Below, one piece after another: positions 7,984 to 14,867 of a DNA stretch of 21,762 nucleotides. Position 1 is the first letter of the stretch, and each line of letters opens with the position of its first letter. The stretch covers positions 1-21,762 of the forward strand of contig DENJ01000061.1 of NCBI GenBank assembly GCA_002359635.1, in the 5' to 3' direction. A model generated the notes under the pieces. The model did no database searches, had not been told where the DNA came from, and was given only the letters and a program-made list of their open reading frames with translations. Position numbers and translations under genes: made by a program. The stretch is from Burkholderiales bacterium UBA2647 (GTDB taxonomy: Bacteria > Pseudomonadota > Gammaproteobacteria > Burkholderiales > Burkholderiaceae_E).

Positions 7984-9801
7984 TCAGGCAGACCCGTAAC
8001 TTGCAGACTTTCCTAAACTCACCGTATAACTCTTATCAGTCACCGTGCTTACGAAATACCACTCGCCTCGGGCTTCAGTCGCGGTAAAAATCATCTTTAA
8101 GTAGCCGCGCCGCGAAGGGTCCATCCATCGAAGGTCATCAACAACGCCCTCAAAGATCGCTTTGATTTGAGCAGGCGGCAACGAGAGATAAGACTCAATA
8201 CCGGGTGAACTGACGCTTGAGGTTGCGAATTCTTCACCGACCTTCATACCCGCCATCGCCGGATTGGCCAAACCCATCAGCGTGAGCTTGCTGTGCCAGG
8301 CGTTGTGCGTGTCGCCGGCAAGCGAGATTAGCTTTTTCCCTAACTGGGCTGCAGCGCCCAAAAGGCTCTCACGGGCCACGATATAACCATCCCAAGCGTC
8401 AAGGTTATATCCAAGTTTCGGATTGGTTTTGCTGTCCATCAGGCCGGCTTGCAAGGGCGTTCGATCTGCTGGCCGCGTTGCCTTGGCTGTCAGGTAATCG
8501 TTGACCGCCTTTGCACCTGCAGCCTGCGCTTCGGCAGAGGTATTGCTTGGGTTGAGGGTTGCCAAAACCGAAGCGGGGAACTCCATACGCGCCATCAGCA
8601 CTTGCTGGCCCAGGACTTGCCAAGCGGCTTTACTCGCAGCCATTTGGGCATTGAGCCAATTGGACTGGCTGACACCGAGCAACTGCCTCGTCGGTGCGGT
8701 AAAGCTCGCTGAGGCGCTTGCGAACTTTGCAGGACCACTCAGCCCTGCAAGATCTTCAATGGGAATCTGCTGATCCCGACCAAGCAAGCGTGTGTCGAGC
8801 ATGTGAAGACTGAGCAGGTTACCGAAATCAAAGCTGCGATAAATGATCGATCGATCAGCAGCAGTCCGTATCGGCATCCACTCGTGATAGGCAGCCAAGG
8901 CCGCAGTTTTTCGCGCCGACCAGGCCCCTTCTTTGGCCGGATCGTGATTTTCTGCGCCATCTTTCCAGGCATCGTTCGCAATTTCATGATCGTCCCAGAC
9001 AGCGATCATCGGCATCTTGGCGTGAAGCGCCTGCAAATCGGCATCGGATCGGTACTGGGCATAGCGCTTGCGGTAATCTGCAAGGCTCAGAATCTCGTTG
9101 CCGGGATCAGAAACCCGACCGAGCTTGGTTGCCTGCTCCGAAGCGTAGCCGGTACTTGCATACTCATAAATATAGTCGCCCAGGTGAATCGCATACTGCG
9201 CATCGCTTTTGGCAACTTCGGCATAGACATTGAAATAGCCTGCCGGGTAGTTTGAGCAGGAGAGCACAGCGAAGCGAACTTCGCTTGCGCTTGTATCCGG
9301 CAGGGTTCGGGTTGTTCCAACAGGTGAACGATCCTCACCGCGGCGGAATCGGTAGTAGTAGGTTTTCCCTGGACTCAATCCAAGCGCGTCAATCTTGACG
9401 GTGAAACCAGTATCTAAGGTCGAGACCGCATTGCCACTGCTGACGATTGATGTGAACCCAAGATCGCTGGCAACTTCATACTGCAAACTCACCGAGGATT
9501 CTCCAACCACAGGCTTCACATGGGTCCACAAGATCACGCGATCACTGAGCGGATCACCACTGGCAACACCATAGCGAAACTCAATGGGTTCGTCACTAAG
9601 GTTTGAGCAGGCGGCTAGGGAACCTGAAAGTGCAGCGACCGCTGACATCGACGCAAGGCCGCCGACGAAGCCGCGGCGCGATAAGGTTGGTTCGACGGCG
9701 ATATGCGGGTGCAAAAATGCCTGACTGGATGGACTACTTTGGACATGATCGCTCGAGATCGGCACTGATTCGCACGGCTTATTCAGTTTTGCTTGCGGCA
9801 T
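7984..9801 (-). CDS. phoD: PhoD-family alkaline phosphatase/phosphodiesterase, likely Tat-exported lipoprotein
   Basis: The 605-residue protein has a Tat motif SRRGFV (41-46), a hydrophobic stretch and a lipobox LAAC (62-65), so it is probably exported folded and lipid-anchored at Cys65. An N-terminal Fn3-like PhoD_N region (about 73-170) precedes the metallophosphatase domain. Visible family motifs are Cys182 (LSCSNY), Asp209/Tyr210 (LGDYIYEY), Asp270-Asp271-His272 (WDDHE) and Asp497/His499 (AGDTHN). PhoD enzymes use Fe and Ca and cleave phosphomonoesters and diesters, including teichoic acids in Bacillus. AAGGAG six bases upstream supports ATG 9801. A Pho box lies 41 bases before the start, supporting phosphate-starvation control of phoD and the NPP gene after it. 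Confidence 0.93.
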   Translation of the reverse strand: MPQAKLNKPCESVPISSDHVQSSPSSQAFLHPHIAVEPTLSRRGFVGGLASMSAVAALSGSLAACSNLSDEPIEFRYGVASGDPLSDRVILWTHVKPVVGESSVSLQYEVASDLGFTSIVSSGNAVSTLDTGFTVKIDALGLSPGKTYYYRFRRGEDRSPVGTTRTLPDTSASEVRFAVLSCSNYPAGYFNVYAEVAKSDAQYAIHLGDYIYEYASTGYASEQATKLGRVSDPGNEILSLADYRKRYAQYRSDADLQALHAKMPMIAVWDDHEIANDAWKDGAENHDPAKEGAWSARKTAALAAYHEWMPIRTAADRSIIYRSFDFGNLLSLHMLDTRLLGRDQQIPIEDLAGLSGPAKFASASASFTAPTRQLLGVSQSNWLNAQMAASKAAWQVLGQQVLMARMEFPASVLATLNPSNTSAEAQAAGAKAVNDYLTAKATRPADRTPLQAGLMDSKTNPKLGYNLDAWDGYIVARESLLGAAAQLGKKLISLAGDTHNAWHSKLTLMGLANPAMAGMKVGEEFATSSVSSPGIESYLSLPPAQIKAIFEGVVDDLRWMDPSRRGYLKMIFTATEARGEWYFVSTVTDKSYTVSLGKSASYGSA

Positions 9802-9807
9802 GTTGCG

Positions 9808-9813
9808 CTCCTT
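9808..9813 (-). promoter_or_regulatory. Ribosome-binding site of phoD
   Basis: CTCCTT on the + strand reads AAGGAG on the coding strand, six bases before ATG 9801. Confidence 0.75.
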
Positions 9814-9825
9814 ACGTGAGCTGTG

Positions 9826-9859
9826 AGTGTCGCTTTTCGCAATGACCAGTTCATGACAA
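9826..9859 (-). promoter_or_regulatory. Pho box and promoter of phoD
   Basis: On the minus strand, bases 9859 to 9842 read TTGTCATGAACTGGTCAT. These are two TGTCAT-type half-sites with the 11-base period of PhoB sites (first half 6 of 7, second 5 of 7 against CTGTCAT). Ten bases further on, GACACT (9831-9826) occupies the -10 position but matches TATAAT poorly. PhoB boxes normally replace the -35 element at this spacing. The leader would be about 20 bases and include the AAGGAG site. Confidence 0.7.
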
Positions 9860-9907
9860 TCTCAAGCACGGTCATCAAGGCGCAATCTGTGACCGCTAGG
9901 ATTCATT

Positions 9908-9982
9908 GACCGCATGCATCGCGGTCGTCTCCTCCTCATGAAACATTGAGGCTTCTAGCCCGGCATCGCCCGGGCTTTTTTT
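9908..9982 (+). ncRNA. Candidate small RNA with three hairpins and a CU-rich anti-Shine-Dalgarno segment
   Basis: On the + strand three stem-loops follow each other: GACCGC/GCGGTC (9908-9926), CCTCA/TGAGG (9934-9951) and a 7-bp GC-rich terminator (9957-9976) with a run of seven T. Between the first two is TCTCCTCCTC (9928-9937), which would pair with Shine-Dalgarno sequences; exposed CUCCU motifs occur in several known proteobacterial trans-acting sRNAs. Upstream, TAGGAT (9897-9902) could be a -10 box, giving a start close to the first hairpin. A half Pho site CGGTCAT (9869-9875) lies at the spacing expected of a PhoB promoter. No + strand gene needs this terminator. The alternative is that it only blocks antisense transcription into the TRAP operon. 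Not matched to any known RNA family. Confidence 0.42.
9957..9982 (+). terminator. Intrinsic terminator, + orientation
   Basis: AGCCCGG (9957-9963) pairs with CCGGGCT (9970-9976) around a 6-base loop and is followed by T at 9976-9982. The T run exists only in the + direction; read from the minus strand, the hairpin lies just after the TRAP permease stop but lacks a U tract. It therefore terminates + strand transcripts, although no protein gene lies upstream on that strand in the gap. Confidence 0.75.
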
Positions 9983-11831
9983 ACAGCATGTTAAAGACGT
10001 TGGGCAGCGTCAGCGAAATCTCGGGCAACAGTGCGATCAAGGCGCTCCCAACAAAAATGGCCAATAATGCGGGCAGGATCGAAGTCATCACAACTCGCAG
10101 TGGTTTTCTAAAGACCGCGCTCGCAAAATAAAGATTCATGCCTGCCGGGGGGCACAAAAAGCCCATCTCCAAGGTCGCGAGAAAGACGATACCGAAATGC
10201 ACCGGATGAATCTCATAGCTCAGCGCCAAGGGCAGCAAGAGCGGCACGAGCACCACGAGCGCCGCGTAAATCTCCATGAGCGCGCCCGCCATTGCAATGA
10301 ACACGACCGCCGCCAACAAAAAGGCTTTAGGGCTGTGGATATACGATTGCACCCAGTCAATCGCCAAATCGGGAATACCTGCGTCGACCAGATAATTGGT
10401 CAAACCCAATGCCATGCCAAGAATCAACATCACGCCACCTATCAGCTGCGCCGTCAGTAAGAAGCAAGACCAAAGCGCAGTCCAGCCGAGTTCGCTGCGG
10501 ATCAAACTCACCACAACAAGCGCATAAAGTGCCGTGAGTGCTGCTGATTCCGTCGGGGTTGCCCAACCGCTGATCAGGGGCACCAAGGCTACTGGTGCTG
10601 CCATCAACTCCCACCCCGCTTGCCCCCAGACCGAGGCAGCCTTTACTGGCGGCGTCGGCGTTTGATGCGACGCGACGGCGGATTGCCTCATGAATCCGCC
10701 GATCCACAAAAGACTCATCACCATTAACAGGGCTGGTATCAGACCGGCAAGCAACATGGTTTGAATGGGCACGCGGGCAAGAATGGCATACATGATCAGC
10801 GGCACCGAGGGCGCAAGCAAAACCCCTAGCGCGCTCCCACTGGTGATTAATCCAATACCGCGTTGCTCAGGGTAGCCCCGGGCGCTCAACATCGGCAGCA
10901 AAATGCCGCCAAGCGCGAGCAAGGTCACACCGCTGCCACCCGTCAGCGCTGTAAATGCTGAGCAGAGCAGCGCAGACGCCACCACGCTTGCCCGCCATCC
11001 ACCGCCAAATACATGGCTGATCAAATCACTTAAACGCTGGGCTGCCGAGCTTTTTGCAAACAGGAGACCGGCAAGCGTGTAAAGCGGCAGCGCCGGCAGG
11101 GATGGGTTGACGGTCATCGCGTACTGCGAAAGCGGTATGGAAGCGAGCGGTTGGCCCGCCGATATAAAAAGGCCGATGGTGATTAAACCAATCACGGCAA
11201 AAATCGGTGCCCCACCGATTGCCATCAACAGGGCTGTGATAAGAAAATAATGCAGCTCGAGTCCCTGAATCGTCTCAGCGAGGCCTGTTGCGGCAGCGAT
11301 CGATACCAAGCCGATCAAGCCGATAAGTGCGATGCGAAAGACGGCTTGATCGAGCGCAAGCATCGAGGCTTTGAGCAAACTGAGCGCGATCAGGCCATAG
11401 CCAAGAGGCATGACCCATTGAACCATCCAAACCTCAAGTCCGTAGGCGATGGCTTGGCGAGCACCTTGTTCGCTGATCACAAGATCCACCGAGGCTTGAC
11501 ATAATAGGGCTGCACACAAACCGGCAAGCAGCAAGGCAAGGGCCTGGTGGGCCACGGCGATTCGGGGTGAGAAAAACCCGGCCAGCACAGACCTTGATCC
11601 TGTAAGCGTCGACAAATGACCCGCAGGAAAGGCTGCGATAGCGCCCATCAAGCTAAGGACCAGGCCAAAATGTTGGGTTAACAGGGCGGCATTACTGACG
11701 AGACCACCAACAAAAGGCCGTGCCGTGAGTTCAAGGGCTGGAATCAAAAGCATGAAGCATAGCGACAGCACCGCAAGCGCGGCCGCGATTTTTTCAACCG
11801 GGCCTAATGCCCTTGCCCCATCTAGATCCAC
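9981..11831 (-). CDS. TRAP transporter fused small-large permease (DctQ-DctM)
   Basis: The 616-residue integral membrane protein is longer than a normal DctM (about 425 residues). Residues 1 to about 165 form four hydrophobic segments resembling the small DctQ subunit. The rest has the many-helix DctM layout, with motifs such as PSLPALPLYTLAG, FTALTGGSGVTLLALGGILLP and LMEIYAALVVLVPLLLPLA. Fused Q-M permeases are a known variant of TRAP transporters, which import organic acids and other solutes using a sodium gradient. The start is GTG 11831, with AAGG about six bases upstream. It follows the binding-protein gene by 36 bases and is last in the three-gene operon. Its TAA overlaps the T run of the opposite-strand terminator. 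Confidence 0.88.
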   Translation of the reverse strand: MDLDGARALGPVEKIAAALAVLSLCFMLLIPALELTARPFVGGLVSNAALLTQHFGLVLSLMGAIAAFPAGHLSTLTGSRSVLAGFFSPRIAVAHQALALLLAGLCAALLCQASVDLVISEQGARQAIAYGLEVWMVQWVMPLGYGLIALSLLKASMLALDQAVFRIALIGLIGLVSIAAATGLAETIQGLELHYFLITALLMAIGGAPIFAVIGLITIGLFISAGQPLASIPLSQYAMTVNPSLPALPLYTLAGLLFAKSSAAQRLSDLISHVFGGGWRASVVASALLCSAFTALTGGSGVTLLALGGILLPMLSARGYPEQRGIGLITSGSALGVLLAPSVPLIMYAILARVPIQTMLLAGLIPALLMVMSLLWIGGFMRQSAVASHQTPTPPVKAASVWGQAGWELMAAPVALVPLISGWATPTESAALTALYALVVVSLIRSELGWTALWSCFLLTAQLIGGVMLILGMALGLTNYLVDAGIPDLAIDWVQSYIHSPKAFLLAAVVFIAMAGALMEIYAALVVLVPLLLPLALSYEIHPVHFGIVFLATLEMGFLCPPAGMNLYFASAVFRKPLRVVMTSILPALLAIFVGSALIALLPEISLTLPNVFNML

Positions 11832-11867
11832 AACCTGCCTTACAAATGACCGGGTCTTGCGTTCGGA

Positions 11868-12914
11868 TCAACGACGCTGACTGCGGAAGGCTTTGACGTG
11901 AGCTAACACTTCGTCGAAGAGCTCGCTTGGCACGAGCTTGCCGCGAATTCTCGGGTAAAGCTGCTCGGCCAGACTCTCCCATTGCTTCAAATCCTGTGCG
12001 CTCGGCTTGGTCACCACCAAGCCACGCTTGACCATCGCAGTCACCGCTTCATCAACTTCGGCCCGCGCGCGGGCGCGCACGATCGGCCCGATTTGCTCGC
12101 CCGACTGCCTCAGTGCAGTCTGCGCCTCCGGGGGCATCGATTCAAAGGCCTTCCGACTGAGCACAATCGCACCGACAATCGGTGCCCAATTCAACTCAAG
12201 CATATGCGGTGCGCTGGAAAACACTTGTGTTGCCAGGGCGAAATAGGGGGTTGAAGGCACCACCGTCACCATGCCGGTCTGAATGGCCGGCAGGATGTCG
12301 GCCGTCTCCAAGGGCACCGGAAAATAACCCAGATCCTTCATGATCGTCTGCTGCTCAGGCTCATTACCCCAGGTAAAGAACTTAAGGCCGCGAAAGTCAT
12401 CGGGCTTACTCGCCGCGGTTTTTGAAAAGAATCGCACCCAGCCGGCATCGCCCCATGCAAGCACCACGAAGCCCTTTGCCAGAAACCGCTTTTCCATGGC
12501 GTCGCGCAACTTCTCACGAACATAATCAACTTCAGCCCAGTCTCTGAACAAAAGTGGGATCGACTGCATCGCGGTCACGGATTCATCAATCTCGCGCAGG
12601 CCAACCACAGAGAGCAAACCACCTTGGAGTTGTCCGATGCGGATTCGCTTGACCATCTCGGCCTCACCACCCTGGCTACCATCGGTGAAGACGTTAAAAC
12701 GCCCTTTTCCATCGAGCGCCTTGCGCCAAGCCTGACCGAGCTGCAGCAGTTGTTGGTGGTAAACCGAGTTCCGGGGCACGAGACTTGCCATCCGAAGTAC
12801 CGGTTCACGGGCACTTTCATTTGCAAGGGCCAGGGACCCATAGCCAGCGCTTAACCCGGACGCATACCAGCCGCCAACCGTTGCGATACTGAGCTTTCGC
12901 CTTATCAAATTCAT
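11868..12914 (-). CDS. TRAP transporter periplasmic substrate-binding protein (DctP family, TatP-like)
   Basis: This 348-residue protein has an N-terminal export signal starting MNLIRRKLSIA, which may be Tat or Sec type, ending near ALA at 29-31. The body matches DctP-type binding proteins: ASLVPRNSVYHQQL (43-56), FTDGSQGGEAEMVKRIRIG (76-94), FRGLKFFTWGNEPEQ (174-188) and LPAIQTGMVTVV. Most DctP proteins have an Arg after GLK that holds the ligand carboxylate; here GLK is followed by Phe-Phe-Thr-Trp. This suggests a non-carboxylate ligand, an inference from the motif. It lies between the TatT-family gene and the fused permease, spacing 12 and 36 bases. No clear ribosome-binding site precedes ATG 12914. 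Confidence 0.85.
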   Translation of the reverse strand: MNLIRRKLSIATVGGWYASGLSAGYGSLALANESAREPVLRMASLVPRNSVYHQQLLQLGQAWRKALDGKGRFNVFTDGSQGGEAEMVKRIRIGQLQGGLLSVVGLREIDESVTAMQSIPLLFRDWAEVDYVREKLRDAMEKRFLAKGFVVLAWGDAGWVRFFSKTAASKPDDFRGLKFFTWGNEPEQQTIMKDLGYFPVPLETADILPAIQTGMVTVVPSTPYFALATQVFSSAPHMLELNWAPIVGAIVLSRKAFESMPPEAQTALRQSGEQIGPIVRARARAEVDEAVTAMVKRGLVVTKPSAQDLKQWESLAEQLYPRIRGKLVPSELFDEVLAHVKAFRSQRR

Positions 12915-12926
12915 TATCTATACCGA

Positions 12927-13793
12927 TCAAAACAGTGCATCGACTCGATGTAATAACCAGCGCGCTTTGCTCGCTGCAACCCTGTTCTCAAAGCCCGGAT
13001 AGGCATCGGCAACTTGCAAGGCAAGCCGCAGGCGGGCTTCAAAGCCTCGCCGATCACCGGTATCAAGATCAAGCTGTTGAGCGAGTAAAACGTGAAGCAT
13101 AGCTTGCTTCTCGCCATACTTTTCGAGCGCTTCGGCAAACCATCGCTTTGCTTGCGCCTTATCACCACCCGGACTTGAAAACTCGAAGGATGCCGCAAGC
13201 ACCAAGGCCGCACCGTCAGCAAAATCAGCCTTCTCGCGTCTGACCCAATCGGCAAGCGCTTTGGCCTTGGGCCAGTCGGCAAGCGCATCAAAATCATCAC
13301 GATCAAGACTGATCAGCGCGCCCCAGGCGGCTGCGGTCCAATACGCCAAGTCAAGATCATCGCTTGCTGCTGCCGCAGCACTGAGGTCGATGCGCTTCAT
13401 ATGCGTCCAGCCGGCCTCCTTGGCCAACCTTAGCGAGCGGATGGCCTCTAAGCGTTTGTCTTTGGCTGCCTCGGGATCGACAAGCTCGATTTGTTCAGCC
13501 TCAAAGGCCTGAACGCCGTAAGCATGCTTGACAAGATTTGCAATCGACCAGGCCCGCCATCCTGGTGAGGGATGGGCCATCAAGACAACTTCGCTGAGGC
13601 TGCTCGCAAGACAACTTAGGCCACGAATATCAGCCGGAATCAGGACGGTCCCGCTCAAAGCGTGATCGTCTTTTTTGGCCGTGCTAGCGACGCTTGCAGC
13701 CCATGCAGGGTGACATGCTGTGATAATCCCGAAGCAAAAAAACGGGGTAATCCAAAAACAAAACAGCCAGGCCGTTCGAAAAAGAGGATGCAT
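12927..13793 (-). CDS. TatT-family protein, TRAP-associated TPR component
   Basis: From ATG 13793 the protein has 288 residues and starts with a Sec-like signal (1-34, ending AWAASV). The motifs LAYWTAAAWGALISLDRDD, ADFADGAALVLAASFEF, AKRWFAEALEKYG and the terminal ARWLLHRVDALF are those of the TRAP TatT family, known from Treponema pallidum Tp0956. There a trimeric TPR-like protein binds the TRAP binding protein Tp0957. The neighbour order here (T, P, fused QM) matches that system, so this operon is a TPAT-type TRAP transporter. A longer reading from ATG 13859 is possible, but its first 22 residues precede the signal and its start lies inside a tandem repeat. Role beyond substrate delivery is unknown. 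Confidence 0.82.
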   Translation of the reverse strand: MHPLFRTAWLFCFWITPFFCFGIITACHPAWAASVASTAKKDDHALSGTVLIPADIRGLSCLASSLSEVVLMAHPSPGWRAWSIANLVKHAYGVQAFEAEQIELVDPEAAKDKRLEAIRSLRLAKEAGWTHMKRIDLSAAAAASDDLDLAYWTAAAWGALISLDRDDFDALADWPKAKALADWVRREKADFADGAALVLAASFEFSSPGGDKAQAKRWFAEALEKYGEKQAMLHVLLAQQLDLDTGDRRGFEARLRLALQVADAYPGFENRVAASKARWLLHRVDALF

Positions 13794-13856
13794 GGATCGA
13801 TTGCTGGATAAGTCTTGGCCAAATAGTCTTTGAAGAGTCACAAATGTAAGTGACAG

Positions 13857-13948
13857 CATGATGTCAGGCCCAACCGGGTGATCATGTCAGACCCAACCAA
13901 GTGATGATGTCAGGCCCAACCAGGTGATGATGTGAGGCGCAGCCGGCG
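13857..13948. repeat. Four tandem copies of a 23-bp repeat
   Basis: Direct repeats at 13857-13879, 13880-13902, 13903-13925 and 13926-13948 share the core ATGTCAGGCCCAACC. The first three differ at only a few positions; the fourth is degenerate (ATGTGAGGCGCAGCC). The copies are contiguous without spacers, so this is not a CRISPR array. They lie in the 264-base gap between the divergent TRAP and phn operons. They could be regulator-binding sites or the remnant of an insertion-sequence end; some IS ends, such as those of the IS21 family, carry repeated transposase-binding sites. No transposase remnant is visible. Confidence 0.85.
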
Positions 13949-13970
13949 AACTTGTGCTCCGCCCGGACAA

Positions 13971-14002
13971 TGGCCTGCGCATCGATTGGCCTGCGCATCG
14001 AC
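13971..14002. repeat. Two tandem copies of a 16-bp repeat
   Basis: TGGCCTGCGCATCGAT (13971-13986) is followed directly by TGGCCTGCGCATCGAC (13987-14002). The pair sits just upstream of the phnC Pho box. Only the last base differs. Function unknown; a recent slippage duplication is possible. Confidence 0.85.
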
Positions 14003-14013
14003 CACTATGCTTT

Positions 14014-14048
14014 CTGTCACGACATTGTCATCGTGAAGCTTCTATGAT
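14014..14048 (+). promoter_or_regulatory. Pho box and promoter of the phnCDE operon, probably leaderless
   Basis: CTGTCACGACATTGTCAT (14014-14031) is a near-consensus PhoB site: half-sites CTGTCAC and TTGTCAT separated by four bases. A -10 element TATGAT (14043-14048) follows 11 bases later, the expected spacing. Transcription should begin near 14054-14056, only a few bases before ATG 14058, and no Shine-Dalgarno sequence fits, so the phnC message may be leaderless. Confidence 0.82.
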
Positions 14049-14057
14049 TCGGGCGCG

Positions 14058-14867
14058 ATGGACGTACTCACTCATCAAAAGCCTGTCGGGACCAGCCTTG
14101 CCTTTGAGGTGAAGTCAGTCAGCAAACACTTCGCTGGCATGAAACGGCCCGCGGTTGACGCTGTGTCGCTTCGTTTGAACGAGGGCGAGGTTGTCGCTTT
14201 GCTTGGTGCGTCGGGCTCGGGCAAATCGACGCTACTCCGATTGATCTGCGGTCTTGAGCGTTGTGATAGCGATAGCGGTGAAGTACACACACCGCTCGGG
14301 CTGCTGCAGGCAAAAGGGGTGCTGTCAAGACAGATTCGCCGATTGCGCCAGCAGTTCGCTGTTATTTTTCAACAGTTTAATCTCGTCGGTCGCCTCGATG
14401 TGATGACCAATGTTTTGATGGGGCTTGCCGGCAAAAGGCCTGCCTTACCGCTCATGGTGGGCCGCTTCAGCCCCGCTGATCAAGCGCTTGCGCTCGATGC
14501 ACTTTCAATGGTTGGCTTAGCCGACCAGGCTTTCCAGCGAGCGTCTACATTATCAGGCGGCCAGCAACAACGCGCCGCTGTTGCCCGCGCGCTTCTTCAA
14601 GGCGCCAAGGTGCTGCTTGCAGATGAACCGGTTGCCTCGCTCGACCCGGAATCATCCAAACGTGTGATGGATTCAATGACAAGCCTATGCCAGGCACATG
14701 GCATGACGCTTTTGGTGAGCTTGCATCAAGTCCACATCGCACAGACCTACTGCCCGAGAATCATCGCTATGCGTGAAGGTCAGATTCTTCTTGATGCGGA
14801 GCGCGAGGCCTTTGATGAAGCCTTTTTACTGCAGTTATACAAACATCAACCCGAGGAAGTTTTATGA
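14058..14867 (+). CDS. phnC: Phosphonate ABC transporter ATP-binding protein PhnC
   Basis: The 269-residue ATPase has Walker A GASGSGKST (50-58), a Q-loop at about 105, signature LSGGQ (165-169), Walker B VLLADEP (185-191) and the switch His in LLVSLHQVHIA. The ADEPVASLDPESS segment and IFQQFNLVGRLDVMTNVL are typical of PhnC rather than other importers. It energises uptake of phosphonates, phosphite or phosphate esters through PhnE, with PhnD as receptor. ATG 14058 lies within a few bases of the predicted transcription start behind a Pho box and lacks a ribosome-binding site. The stop overlaps the phnD start as ATGA. Confidence 0.93.
   Translation: MDVLTHQKPVGTSLAFEVKSVSKHFAGMKRPAVDAVSLRLNEGEVVALLGASGSGKSTLLRLICGLERCDSDSGEVHTPLGLLQAKGVLSRQIRRLRQQFAVIFQQFNLVGRLDVMTNVLMGLAGKRPALPLMVGRFSPADQALALDALSMVGLADQAFQRASTLSGGQQQRAAVARALLQGAKVLLADEPVASLDPESSKRVMDSMTSLCQAHGMTLLVSLHQVHIAQTYCPRIIAMREGQILLDAEREAFDEAFLLQLYKHQPEEVL

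Noticed and set aside
8803..9255. 150-codon + strand reading frame inside phoD
   Set aside because: It lies wholly opposite a well-supported phoD frame, has no ribosome-binding site and shows no family features.
13837..13854. GTCAC-N8-GTGAC inverted repeat as an operator or Pho box for the TRAP operon
   Set aside because: The arms are only five bases, and the second Pho half-site position does not match, so no specific regulator can be claimed.
13794..13859. 22-residue N-terminal extension of the TatT-family protein
   Set aside because: The signal peptide begins naturally at ATG 13793; the longer form would bury it and starts inside a tandem repeat.
13857..13948. Possible CRISPR array
   Set aside because: The repeat units are contiguous with no spacers between them, and no cas genes are in the window.
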